A stretch of 50,313 nucleotides of DNA, taken from contig DAIRET010000004.1 of NCBI GenBank assembly GCA_036795455.1, forward strand, positions 1 to 50,313. Reading direction: 5' to 3'. The position numbers and the translations under genes are program-made. The stretch is from DAIRET01 sp036795455. GTDB taxonomy: Bacteria > Bacteroidota > Ignavibacteria > Ignavibacteriales > Ignavibacteriaceae. The notes beneath the pieces are model-generated. The model did no database searches. It was not told the origin of the DNA and saw nothing but the letters and a program-made list of their open reading frames with translations. This document shows positions 8,557-16,512 of this stretch, piece after piece. Position 1 is the first letter of the stretch. Every line of letters begins with the position of its first letter.

Positions 8557-9303
8557 TTAAAATTTGTGATCCGATTCTTTTTGAACCGAAATATTAAAAT
8601 GCTGTTCAAACCCTTTCAGAAGCGATTTTTCAAGTTTGTTGTAATCAACCGCTTGGTCAAGGATTGAATCGATTTCAACTGTTTTGCCGTTCAGCTCGTT
8701 CAGCAGTTTTAATTTCTCATCCCGGTCAATTTTAAGATAATTTGTTATTCTTTTATGAAAACTTCCGCAAAGAATAGAACCATGTTGAAGTACAACACTA
8801 CCAAGTTTTCTTTGAGCGCTGCCTATTAATTTTCTGCCCGAATATTTCAACTCACTTTTAGCGGCGGTAGCAAAACAAGCATTCCCTTCAACCGTTTTAT
8901 ATACAGATGAAAAATCGGGTTGAAGATTTTCAAGCTCCGCTTCTTTTAATCTCGAATCAAAGAATTCCAGTCCTTTCATCAATGCGTAATTAATTTCACG
9001 GTAGATTACGGACGGAGTATAATTTAAATTAATCGGAAAAACAACCGAATAAGTCAGTTCCTCTGCATGTAGTATTGCCCTTCCCCCGGTAGGACGTTTA
9101 ACGATATCAATGTTATCTCCCGAGCATTTCATTTCATCAATTATCTCAATGTTTTGATTAGCTCCTAATGAAATGCAGTACGGCTGCCAGCGATAAAATC
9201 TTAGAAACACATCTTCAGCATTATTTATTCTTGCAAGCTGGAGGTCTATTTCCATATTTTTTTTACCGGTATTGAAACCGGAACTAAAATATTTCCATTT
9301 CAC
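8557..9303 (-). CDS. LipM-type octanoyltransferase / lipoate-protein ligase A family protein
   Basis: This 248-residue enzyme belongs to the biotin/lipoate protein ligase superfamily, which attaches octanoyl or lipoyl groups to a lysine of lipoyl domains (pyruvate dehydrogenase E2, GcvH). RPTGGRAILHAEELTYSV (residues 70-87) is the substrate-binding motif. Lys158 in GRKLIGSAQ is the conserved lysine. Cys143 in NACFATAAKSE matches the nucleophile of LipM octanoyltransferases better than LplA ligases, so de novo octanoyl transfer is the favoured reading. The start is GTG at 9301-9303, overlapping the lpxA TGA as GTGA. It probably shares the transcript with lpxC-fabZ and lpxA, linking two acyl-ACP-consuming pathways. 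Confidence 0.82.
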   Translation of the reverse strand: MKWKYFSSGFNTGKKNMEIDLQLARINNAEDVFLRFYRWQPYCISLGANQNIEIIDEMKCSGDNIDIVKRPTGGRAILHAEELTYSVVFPINLNYTPSVIYREINYALMKGLEFFDSRLKEAELENLQPDFSSVYKTVEGNACFATAAKSELKYSGRKLIGSAQRKLGSVVLQHGSILCGSFHKRITNYLKIDRDEKLKLLNELNGKTVEIDSILDQAVDYNKLEKSLLKGFEQHFNISVQKESDHKF

Positions 9304-10076
9304 CTTGGGATTAATCCGCGTTTACTACGATTAATGAAATCAACGACATCCATCGCACGTTGATTCCCTGAATATTTTTCAATAATCTTCTCTTTCGCCT
9401 GCGAAACATTTATTCCCGATTCATAAATCAAGTGATAAACATCTTTCAATGTGGCAATTTCATCATTTGAAAAACCGCGTCTTCTCAACCCGATTGTATT
9501 TAGTCCGGCATAGTGAAGCGGTTCTTCACCAGCTAAAATGTATGGCGGAACATCTTTAATAATTCGGAAACCGCCACCGACCATACAGTGCTTTCCAACT
9601 TTACAGAATTGATGAATAGGTGTACATCCACCGATTATAGCGAAGTCGTCCATTTCGACGAAGCCGCCGATTTGAACCGAGTTGGCAACAATACAGTTGT
9701 TGCCGATAATGCAGTCGTGTGCAACATGCGAATACGCCATCAACAAAACCTGTGAACCTATTGCGGTTTTCTTGGTTTCATTACTGCCTCTGTGAAGTGT
9801 TACAAATTCATGAAGTGTTGTATTGTCGCCAACAAAACAATATGTCGGTTCCTCTTTAAATTTGAGGTCTTGCGGAACATGCGAAATTGAGCCGCTCTGG
9901 TAAATTTTAACATTATTGCCGATTCTTGCACCATTATAAACTACAGTATGCGGACCAATGTATGTTCCGTTTCCGATCTCAACATCGTCATAAATTATTG
10001 CATAAGGTTCTACTGTAATATTATCGCCTAATTTGGCATTTGGACTAACAATAGCTGTTTGATGGATTTTGTTCAT
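9300..10076 (-). CDS. lpxA: Acyl-ACP--UDP-N-acetylglucosamine O-acyltransferase
   Basis: LpxA performs the first step of lipid A synthesis, moving a 3-hydroxyacyl chain from ACP to the 3-OH of UDP-GlcNAc. The protein is a left-handed beta helix built of hexapeptide repeats (about residues 5-185) with a helical C-terminus. The HEFVTLHRGS region contains the catalytic His, and GGCTPIHQFCKVG matches the family. I chose the ATG at 10076 (258 residues, MNKIHQTAIVSP), the family's usual N-terminus, preceded by GCGAGAT. An upstream ATG at 10121 would only add residues read from the end of lpxC-fabZ. It lies 16 bases after that gene. Confidence 0.96.
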   Translation of the reverse strand: MNKIHQTAIVSPNAKLGDNITVEPYAIIYDDVEIGNGTYIGPHTVVYNGARIGNNVKIYQSGSISHVPQDLKFKEEPTYCFVGDNTTLHEFVTLHRGSNETKKTAIGSQVLLMAYSHVAHDCIIGNNCIVANSVQIGGFVEMDDFAIIGGCTPIHQFCKVGKHCMVGGGFRIIKDVPPYILAGEEPLHYAGLNTIGLRRRGFSNDEIATLKDVYHLIYESGINVSQAKEKIIEKYSGNQRAMDVVDFINRSKRGLIPR

Positions 10077-10092
10077 AAGTATATCTCGCTGA

Positions 10093-11505
10093 TTAATCAA
10101 TTTTCTTTTCGGGGCGGTCAATTATACCCGCCATAAAATCTGCTTCGGCGACAAGTGTGTCGTCAACGTAGGCTTTACCGGACATTAAAACAACTTTGCT
10201 TTTTTTGCTAATCATTTCAACTTCAAGTATAAGCTGGTCGCCGGGTAAAACTGTTTTTCTGAATTTTGCATTATTTATCTGCATAAAATAAACAAGTTTT
10301 TCTTCCGGATTTGGGAAGGCATTCAACAGTAAAACTCCGCCTGTTTGAGCCATAGCTTCAATTATTAATACGCCCGGCATTACAGGCTGTCCCGGAAAAT
10401 GCCCGGGGAAAAATGGTTCATTCACCGTAACGGATTTTAATCCTATTACTTTCTTATCAAGCTCAAGATGGGTTATTTTGTCTACTAAAAGGAAGGGGTA
10501 TCTATGAGGCAGTATTCTTTGAATTGCATTAGTATCAAAAACAACTCCTTCTTTTTTTACATGCTGATATTTTTTTACAAGTTTTTTCTGCTGGTACAAT
10601 TTCCGTATCTGTTTTGCAAATTCAACGTTTGACTTATGACCGGGGCGAGCGGCAAGAATTTGTGCTTTAATAGGAACCCCGATTAATGCAAGATCTCCGA
10701 GCAAATCTAAAAGTTTATGTCTAACCGGTTCATTTCTAAAACGGAGTTCTTTGTTGTCAAGAATTCCGTTTTCACCGAGTGCAATTGTTTTTTCAATTCC
10801 GAGGGAAGCTCCAAGCGCATTTAACTCTTCCTGGTTCATTTTTTTGTCTACAATAACAACGGCGTTATCTATATCTCCGCCTTTAATCAAGTTTGCTTTT
10901 GATAATTGTTCTACTTCACTTAAAAAGCAAAAAGTTCTTGATGGGGCGAATTCGGAAACAAACTCTCTTTCAAGGTCGAATAAGCCTGTGTGCTGGCTTC
11001 CGAGAGCTGGATTTTGATAATCTACCATTACAGTTATTCTATAGCCATCCAAAGGAAGTGCAACAATATCAACCTGTTTCTCTTCATTGTGGTAAATCAC
11101 GGTTTCATCAATTATCAAATAATCTTTAGGAGCTTCCTGCTGAACGAAATCGGCTTTTAATAAAACTTCGACATAAGGAAGAGCACTTCCGTCTCCTATA
11201 GGAGGTTCAATTCCGTCAAGTTCAATAATTATGTTATCGATTTGAAGTCCTACAACCGCTGCCAACACATGTTCAACGGTGTAAACTTTTGCATCACCAA
11301 TACCGAGAGTAGTCCCGCGGGAAACGTCAACTACGAAATCGCATAAAGCGGGGATTTCCGGGTTGCCTCCAAGGTCTGTTCTAACAAATTTAATTCCGTA
11401 GTTTTCGGGTGCCGGTTTGAATGTCATTGTACATTCGGTTCCTGTGTGTAATCCTATACCGGAAATTGAGACTTCATTCTTAATCGTTCTTTGCTGAATA
11501 AGCAT
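10093..11505 (-). CDS. lpxC-fabZ: Bifunctional UDP-3-O-acyl-GlcNAc deacetylase / 3-hydroxyacyl-ACP dehydratase (LpxC-FabZ fusion)
   Basis: This 470-residue protein joins two enzymes. Residues 1 to about 310 are LpxC, the zinc deacetylase that commits lipid A synthesis: VEHVLAAVVG holds Glu78/His79, the DLLGDLALIG block holds further zinc and catalytic residues, and ARPGHKSN holds the catalytic His. Residues from about 328 to 465 are FabZ, the hot-dog dehydratase of fatty acid elongation: ILPHRYPFLLVDK carries its His, and FFPGHFPGQPVMPGVLIIEA carries its Glu. The fusion is known from Bacteroidota/Chlorobiota and links the competing branches for 3-hydroxyacyl-ACP. The ATG at 11505 is preceded by AGAAGGAA. 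It is first in its operon, followed by lpxA. Confidence 0.96.
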   Translation of the reverse strand: MLIQQRTIKNEVSISGIGLHTGTECTMTFKPAPENYGIKFVRTDLGGNPEIPALCDFVVDVSRGTTLGIGDAKVYTVEHVLAAVVGLQIDNIIIELDGIEPPIGDGSALPYVEVLLKADFVQQEAPKDYLIIDETVIYHNEEKQVDIVALPLDGYRITVMVDYQNPALGSQHTGLFDLEREFVSEFAPSRTFCFLSEVEQLSKANLIKGGDIDNAVVIVDKKMNQEELNALGASLGIEKTIALGENGILDNKELRFRNEPVRHKLLDLLGDLALIGVPIKAQILAARPGHKSNVEFAKQIRKLYQQKKLVKKYQHVKKEGVVFDTNAIQRILPHRYPFLLVDKITHLELDKKVIGLKSVTVNEPFFPGHFPGQPVMPGVLIIEAMAQTGGVLLLNAFPNPEEKLVYFMQINNAKFRKTVLPGDQLILEVEMISKKSKVVLMSGKAYVDDTLVAEADFMAGIIDRPEKKID

Positions 11506-11782
11506 GTAAATTCCTTCTAAAATGTTTTAATTTAATACGTTTTCGTTTTATCAACATAATCGTTAAAAATAGTAACCCAAAATATTTGAAAAATTTTACT
11601 TCGACAAATATATAATGCCGAATTATAGAAAATTTTAAGATGTTCAAATTCAATTCAAATACCGGGATGCCGGATAATCATGCTGATATTCCAGGGTAGT
11701 AAACAAACTGCTCCGGTATAGAATTCCTTGAGATGAAAAATATAAGCATAAAAAATTGTGAAAAGCGGGATGTAATTTTCTA
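11506..11782. other. AT-rich intergenic region between glnA terminator and lpxC-fabZ
   Basis: This is the only gene-free stretch of over 300 bases when the glnA terminator (to 11822) is counted. It serves as the upstream region of lpxC-fabZ on the minus strand. The lpxC end contains a good ribosome binding site (AGAAGGAA) and long A/T runs suitable for a promoter, but I cannot pick a promoter with confidence. A minus-strand reading frame of 61 codons overlaps the terminator and lacks family features. I see no repeat or RNA structure besides the terminator. Confidence 0.5.
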
Positions 11783-11822
11783 AAAGAAAACCATGAGGAG
11801 TGTTTTGTTTCTCCTCATGGTT
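11783..11822 (-). terminator. Rho-independent terminator of glnA
   Basis: A perfect 12-bp inverted repeat (AACCATGAGGAG at 11789-11800, CTCCTCATGGTT at 11811-11822) encloses a 10-base loop. On the minus strand the stem is followed by TTTTCTTTTA. It lies 12 bases past the glnA stop, so it should end the lrp-glnA transcript and insulate lpxC-fabZ. Confidence 0.88.
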
Positions 11823-11833
11823 AGTATTAATTG

Positions 11834-13261
11834 TTAGCAATCGTAATATAAAGAAAACTCATACGGATGGGGTTGAAGTGCCATCGGTTTAATTTCTTTA
11901 TCGTATTTATACTTTATCCATGTATCAATTACATCGGTAGTAAAAACATCTCCTTTTATAAGATATTCATGGTCATCTGAAAGCGCTTTCAATGCTTCTT
12001 TTAGGCTGCCCGGAGTTGAAGGAACGTCTTTAAGTTCTTCGGGACTCATATCATAAATGTCTTTATCAAGCGGCTCACCCGGGTCTATTCGGTTAAGTAT
12101 ACCATCAATTCCAGCCATAAGAATAGCGGAGAAACCAAGATACGGGTTCCCTGATGGGTCGGGACATCTAAATTCAACACGTTTTGCTTTCGGGCTAGTT
12201 GAATACATCGGGATTCTTATGGACGCACTCCTGTTTCTTTGCGAATAAGCAAGGTTCACGGGAGCTTCATAACCCGGTACCAAACGCTTGTATGAATTAG
12301 TTGTAGGATTAGTAAATGCCAATAGCGAAGGAGCGTGTTTTATTAAACCACCGATAAAATATAAAGCGATTTCACTTAATCCCGCATAACCATTCCCTGC
12401 AAAAATCGGTTTACCCTTTTTCCACAAGCTGGTATGCACGTGCATTCCGCTTCCGTTATCACCATAAATCGGTTTCGGCATATAAGTAACTGTTTTCCCG
12501 TATTCTTTAGCTGTGTTTTTAACGATATATTTGAATAGAAGCAGTTGGTCTGCGGCTTTTAAAAGGGGTTGAAATCGTAGATCGATTTCACACTGACCAC
12601 CGCTTGCAACTTCGTGGTGTTGTGCTTCTACTGTAATTCCGCAAGCAAATAAGTTTCTGACCATTTCATTCCGCAAATCCATTAAAGAATCTGTTGGCGG
12701 TACCGGGAAGTATCCTTCTTTGAATCTTGGTTTGTAGCCGAGATTCGGATTTTCTTCTTTTCCGCTGTTCCATTTACCTTCAATTGAATCAACAAAATAA
12801 AAACTACTATTGGGTTGTGAATCAAAGCGAACGTCATCAAAAATAAAGAATTCGGCTTCGGGACCGTAAAAAGCTGTGTCTGCTATTCCGGTTGATTTAA
12901 GATAAGCATCAGCTTTTTGAGTAATATTTCTCGGGCAGCGTGAATATTTTTCTTTCGTCGCCGGTTCATAAACATCACCGATAAAACTAACTGTCGGTGC
13001 AGAAATAAAAGGATCAATGAACATTGTATCCGGGTCTGGAATTACAAGCATATCGCTTTCTTCAATCGATTTCCATCCTCTGATTGATGAGCCATCAAAA
13101 CCGAAGCCATCTACGAAGGATGATTCTTTAAATTGAATAGAAGGGACTGTAAAGTGCTGCCATTGCCCCGGGAAGTCCATAAATTTCAAATCGACAAATT
13201 CGATTTTATTATCTTTAATAAATTTTAATACTTTAGCTATAGAACTTAACCCTTTAGCCAT
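11834..13261 (-). CDS. glnA: Glutamine synthetase, type I
   Basis: The 475-residue enzyme condenses glutamate and ammonia with ATP to form glutamine. It has the GSI beta-grasp N-terminus and the catalytic half with GSGMHVHTSLW, PGYEAPVNLAYS and NRSASIRIP, followed by RVEFRCPDPSGNPYL. The length matches dodecameric GSI. The segment KDIYDMSPEEL aligns with the loop holding the adenylylated Tyr of GSI-beta, so covalent control is possible, but no adenylyltransferase gene is visible. The start is an ATG with a strong AAGGAAG site. An Lrp/AsnC regulator lies 38 bases upstream on the same strand, and a strong terminator follows. Confidence 0.97.
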   Translation of the reverse strand: MAKGLSSIAKVLKFIKDNKIEFVDLKFMDFPGQWQHFTVPSIQFKESSFVDGFGFDGSSIRGWKSIEESDMLVIPDPDTMFIDPFISAPTVSFIGDVYEPATKEKYSRCPRNITQKADAYLKSTGIADTAFYGPEAEFFIFDDVRFDSQPNSSFYFVDSIEGKWNSGKEENPNLGYKPRFKEGYFPVPPTDSLMDLRNEMVRNLFACGITVEAQHHEVASGGQCEIDLRFQPLLKAADQLLLFKYIVKNTAKEYGKTVTYMPKPIYGDNGSGMHVHTSLWKKGKPIFAGNGYAGLSEIALYFIGGLIKHAPSLLAFTNPTTNSYKRLVPGYEAPVNLAYSQRNRSASIRIPMYSTSPKAKRVEFRCPDPSGNPYLGFSAILMAGIDGILNRIDPGEPLDKDIYDMSPEELKDVPSTPGSLKEALKALSDDHEYLIKGDVFTTDVIDTWIKYKYDKEIKPMALQPHPYEFSLYYDC

Positions 13262-13299
13262 TTTCTTCCTTTCGTTGGTTTAGTTATTAGTTCAGTTGA

Positions 13300-13746
13300 T
13301 TACAAAGGTATTTTAGTTGTTTCTTTAATAGTAGAAAGCACAAAGTATGTTCTCGTATTAGTTACATCAGGCCAGGTTTGAATATCCGCAAGCAGTTTTT
13401 CAAGCTCCGTTGTGTTTTTAACTATTGCTTTCATCATGTGAGAGCCTTCGCCGAGTATTGAATGGCATTCAAGGATGTTCGGGTTTTTGTCTACTCTTTG
13501 GGCAAGTGTTTTGTAATGTTTTGAAGAATCCATATTTACAAGTATAAAAGCCATAATATCGTAGTTGAATTTGCTTTTATTAACTTTTGCGTAATAACCT
13601 TCAATTATTCCTTTCCCTTCCATTTTATACATTCTTTCGCTAATAGAGGGGATCGACATTCCGACTTCACTCGCTATATCGCTTCTTTTTTCTCTTCCTT
13701 TTTCCTGTAATATGTTAAGTATCTTTACATCTAAATTGTCTACCAT
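13300..13746 (-). CDS. Lrp/AsnC family transcriptional regulator
   Basis: The 148-residue protein has an N-terminal winged helix-turn-helix (about residues 3-60: LDVKILNILQEKGREKRSDI, then SIPSISERMYKMEGKGII) and a C-terminal RAM/effector domain (about 65-145). This is the architecture of Lrp/AsnC regulators, which form octamers and respond to amino acids. Lying 38 bases upstream of glnA on the same strand, it most likely controls glutamine synthetase in response to an amino acid, and perhaps itself. That is inference from position. Effector unknown. Confidence 0.92.
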   Translation of the reverse strand: MVDNLDVKILNILQEKGREKRSDIASEVGMSIPSISERMYKMEGKGIIEGYYAKVNKSKFNYDIMAFILVNMDSSKHYKTLAQRVDKNPNILECHSILGEGSHMMKAIVKNTTELEKLLADIQTWPDVTNTRTYFVLSTIKETTKIPL

Positions 13747-13915
13747 AATAACACCTTAATTTTTTAAGAATAATAAAAATTTCGGGCGTAAATATATGGT
13801 CTGATCAAATGATACGCAAATAATTTTACTATTTTGATGAAAATAATTGATTTCGGTAAATAAATCGGGTAAAACATTTAGAAAATTTGGCTAAAACAGT
13901 AGGGGTGGAATAAAT

Positions 13916-15727
13916 TTAAAAACCTTTGAACTTAATATGGTCGAATTTTTTCAATTCGTTCAGGTAGTACTCGCGGGTTTGATTATCAACTTTTTCCCAG
14001 AGATTGTTGAGTTCGTTAAAGTCATTTGTTATATCGAAAAGTTCGCAATGCTGCTTCCCGTTTTTTACAGTATGAATGAACTTATACGGGGCATTTATTA
14101 ATGCCTTTGTATCAAGCATGTCCATACCGGCAGCGGGAATAAACCTATTGCTGTTAATCCGGGAAAAAAGAGAATTGCCAAACGGTAATAAGTTTAAATC
14201 CGGGTAATGCAGTCCTTCATATAAGTCAAATATTGTGGGGAATAAATCCATGTTGGAAGTAGGAATTGAAGTATTACTCGTTAAAACGTTTTTTTTATCC
14301 GCACTAAAAGATGGAGGTAAGAAAACCCATAAAGGGGTGGCGATGTCTTCATTATACAACGTTTGTAAATGCCCACTGTGCCCGTGTTCCGAGAAAGCCT
14401 CGCCATGGTCCGCAAGGAAAATAATTACAGTTGAATCAAGCAAATTTTTACTCTCTAAAAGTGCAAAGTAACTTTTTATAATTTGATCCTGTTCGTAGAT
14501 AGTATTGTTGTAGCTGTTCAACGAACCGGGAGTATCGGGTAAAAACAGCTTTGACTTTTCCGAAGCAGTTTTATAAGGATAATGTGTGTTGTTAAACTGT
14601 ATAATCCCGAAGAATTTTTCTTTACTAAATTTTTCGATGAAGCTGTCGAAGAATGAAATCAGCAGGTTATCATCAATTCCTCTGTCGTTAAATCTCTTTT
14701 CACCTGAATTTTCCTGACATATGAAATAGTCGAACGATGTATTGATTACAAGATCGAAGTTGTCGGTCTGGTATGACTGTGATGAGATAAAGAAAGTCTT
14801 AATATCTACCCATTTCTTTAAGTAGTCATAAATATATGGCTGGTTTATTCTTTCAAGTGTAAACTGCCCGGAGAAAATCATCGGCATTGAATACTGCGTG
14901 GAGACCGAGTTGGCAAAATGATTTTTGTATAAAATTACATTCCCTTTGTTTATCATTGAATCTACAAAAGGGGAATTTTCTTTCTCATACCCGTAGTATT
15001 GCAAATTCTTTCTTGTAAGGCTTTCAGACAAAAAAATTAAACAGTTATAAGACGGAGAAATCTTATCCTTATCTTTAATGCTGAATTTCCTTTGCACGTA
15101 ACCTTCTTCAACCTGGAAATCACCACTGCTCATTCTCTGCTGGATTACGTATTTTAATGAGAAAATAGTTGCCGGGGAAACAGAATAACTTGAAGGATGA
15201 AACCGGACATTATTGTTAAAAATAAAAACATTGATAACGAATAGGATTAGAATTGCATAAGTGTATTTTTTCTTTATTGCTTCAAAACCGCTAACCGAAT
15301 ATGTAATTATCAGATAATTAATCAAACATAGAATTACAAACAGGAAGGCATGAATCCAATTTAAACTGCCGGTAATTAGTGCAAGTGAATCGGAAGGGCT
15401 GCGGAACAAATAGTTTATTGAATAATTATTTGGCAGAACGCCGAAATAAAAATAGTGTCCGTAAACAATTAACTGGATTACCGAGAAAAAAAATGTAAAT
15501 ACTCCTATCGCTACTTTTCGTTTAGTTGTGAAGATAGAGAGAAGATAGACTATCGAAAAAGCAAAACAAAGCTCGAATAAAAGTGATACCGAAAAGTTTG
15601 TTATTCCTTTGGAGTCCAATACTTTAATGTAATTATACCGGACAGCAAGGTCGCTGAAGTATATATAAAATGGGAAGAGAGTGGTTTTCATCCACTTTAT
15701 GCGTGTAATTGGAATATAGCTTATCAT
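13916..15727 (-). CDS. Sulfatase-fold membrane transferase (phosphoethanolamine transferase / LTA synthase-like)
   Basis: This 603-residue protein has about five N-terminal membrane helices (residues 15-175) and a periplasmic alkaline-phosphatase/sulfatase domain (about 225-600). FLSESL carries the first metal ligand. STQYSMPMIFSG aligns with the nucleophile region TxxSxP of EptA/CptA-type enzymes, giving a Thr nucleophile. NNTHYPY and ADHGEAFSEHGHSGH carry the remaining metal ligands. Such enzymes move phosphoethanolamine, phosphoglycerol or similar groups from phospholipid onto lipid A or glycans in the periplasm. It is last in the run carbamoyltransferase, SxtJ, DUF5989, basic peptide, so it may decorate the same molecule. 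The transferred group is not determinable. The ATG at 15727 lacks a strong ribosome site; MKTTLF 12 codons later is an alternative. Confidence 0.82.
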   Translation of the reverse strand: MISYIPITRIKWMKTTLFPFYIYFSDLAVRYNYIKVLDSKGITNFSVSLLFELCFAFSIVYLLSIFTTKRKVAIGVFTFFFSVIQLIVYGHYFYFGVLPNNYSINYLFRSPSDSLALITGSLNWIHAFLFVILCLINYLIITYSVSGFEAIKKKYTYAILILFVINVFIFNNNVRFHPSSYSVSPATIFSLKYVIQQRMSSGDFQVEEGYVQRKFSIKDKDKISPSYNCLIFLSESLTRKNLQYYGYEKENSPFVDSMINKGNVILYKNHFANSVSTQYSMPMIFSGQFTLERINQPYIYDYLKKWVDIKTFFISSQSYQTDNFDLVINTSFDYFICQENSGEKRFNDRGIDDNLLISFFDSFIEKFSKEKFFGIIQFNNTHYPYKTASEKSKLFLPDTPGSLNSYNNTIYEQDQIIKSYFALLESKNLLDSTVIIFLADHGEAFSEHGHSGHLQTLYNEDIATPLWVFLPPSFSADKKNVLTSNTSIPTSNMDLFPTIFDLYEGLHYPDLNLLPFGNSLFSRINSNRFIPAAGMDMLDTKALINAPYKFIHTVKNGKQHCELFDITNDFNELNNLWEKVDNQTREYYLNELKKFDHIKFKGF

Positions 15728-15762
15728 AAAAATATTATACTGATTAAAAGCAGAGGAATAAC

Positions 15763-15909
15763 CTATCCGGTTGCCGTATTATTTTCCAACTCTATTTTCT
15801 TACTTTTTTTTCTGTCGTAAGCTTTTTTAGACTTTTCAATTTTAGGTGCTTTCTTAGGAACAGGAATTCTTTTCTTCTCCTTTTTTATTTTAATACTCTG
15901 CTTAGCCAT
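15763..15909 (-). CDS. Small, highly basic protein (48 residues) of unknown function
   Basis: A short gene begins at ATG 15907-15909, ten bases after the stop of the DUF5989 gene, and ends at TAG 15763-15765. The product is about one third Lys/Arg, with a basic N-terminal stretch (IKIKKEKKRIPVPKK), an SKKAYDRKKSKK motif and an acidic/polar tail (ELENNTATG). It has no membrane segment and no recognised domain. Support comes from its fit in the tight gap between same-strand genes and its strongly biased composition, not from homology I can prove. A basic cytosolic peptide beside two membrane proteins could bind acidic lipid headgroups or nucleic acid, but this is speculation. Confidence 0.6.
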   Translation of the reverse strand: MAKQSIKIKKEKKRIPVPKKAPKIEKSKKAYDRKKSKKIELENNTATG

Positions 15910-15919
15910 TGGTTATTTC

Positions 15920-16078
15920 TTAAAATATAGCATAAATAAATGGTGCAAGTGCAGAGCCTTTTGCAAGCACTATTAATGCTCCTAATAAAACAAGAAAAAT
16001 AACGATTGGAGTTAACCACCACTTTTTCCTGATTTTCAGGAATTGCCATAATTCGCCGAGTATTGATAGTTTAGACAT
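15920..16078 (-). CDS. DUF5989 family small membrane protein (SxtK-like)
   Basis: The 52-residue protein starts at ATG 16076-16078 after an AAGAAG ribosome site and ends at TAA 15920-15922. It has a polar aromatic N-terminus (LSILGELWQFLKIRKKWW) followed by one strong membrane helix (LTPIVIFLVLLGALIVLA) and a GSALAPFIYAIF tail, which is the DUF5989 pattern. Small proteins of this type lie beside SxtJ and carbamoyltransferase genes in many bacteria and in the saxitoxin clusters (sxtI, sxtJ, sxtK). Their role is unknown. Here it lies 18 bases after sxtJ-like and 10 bases before a basic micro-ORF. The family call is confident by sequence pattern and context. Confidence 0.85.
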   Translation of the reverse strand: MSKLSILGELWQFLKIRKKWWLTPIVIFLVLLGALIVLAKGSALAPFIYAIF

Positions 16079-16096
16079 ATATCTTCTTATGTTTAA

Positions 16097-16510
16097 TTAA
16101 AATTGTTTTTCGAAAGCGTCTTTAATGTTTTCCTGCTTCTCTCTTTCAGTCCAATAACTCTTTGTTCCAGGTTTGAATTTAAGATTTAATAAATCTTTCC
16201 TCAGTATCCGCATTATAAGTCCCGTTGGTGTGAGTACGATATAGAAAAGGATAACAAGTATCAACCCGGAAATAAAATGCCCTAATACAATAGCAATGGT
16301 CATCCATACAATATTAAAATACCTCAGGGTTTTAGGTAATATTAGTCCTAATAAAATAAAAGCAATTCCGACGGCTGCAAAAATAGTAAATGATTCTATA
16401 TTTACTAAAAATAAGTATAGCGCAATGAGAAGCAATACTATTCCCATCGTATATCCGAATTTCCTTAATGCTCCCGGTGAGTTGTTGATATTTTTAATTT
16501 CCTGTAGCAT
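16097..16510 (-). CDS. SxtJ family membrane protein
   Basis: The protein of 137 residues has an N-terminal polar segment (KNINNSPGALRKFGYTMG), about four hydrophobic helices, and a charged tail with RKDLLNLKF and GTKSYWTERE, all typical of the SxtJ family. SxtJ proteins are found next to O-carbamoyltransferases and have no proven function; a role in membrane docking or presenting the carbamoylated substrate is a guess. I start it at ATG 16510, two bases after the carbamoyltransferase TGA and behind a GGATTGATT sequence. A TTG at 16516 would add two residues with a TTGA overlap. The gene is immediately followed by DUF5989. Confidence 0.87.
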   Translation of the reverse strand: MLQEIKNINNSPGALRKFGYTMGIVLLLIALYLFLVNIESFTIFAAVGIAFILLGLILPKTLRYFNIVWMTIAIVLGHFISGLILVILFYIVLTPTGLIMRILRKDLLNLKFKPGTKSYWTEREKQENIKDAFEKQF

Positions 16511-16512
16511 AA

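Noticed and set aside
10077..10121. lpxA start at ATG 10121
   Set aside because: The added 15 residues come from reading the lpxC-fabZ end in another frame; MNKIHQTAIVSP is the normal LpxA start.
11655..11840. Minus-strand frame of 61 codons near the glnA terminator
   Set aside because: It spans the terminator and overlaps the glnA end; no ribosome site or recognisable domain.
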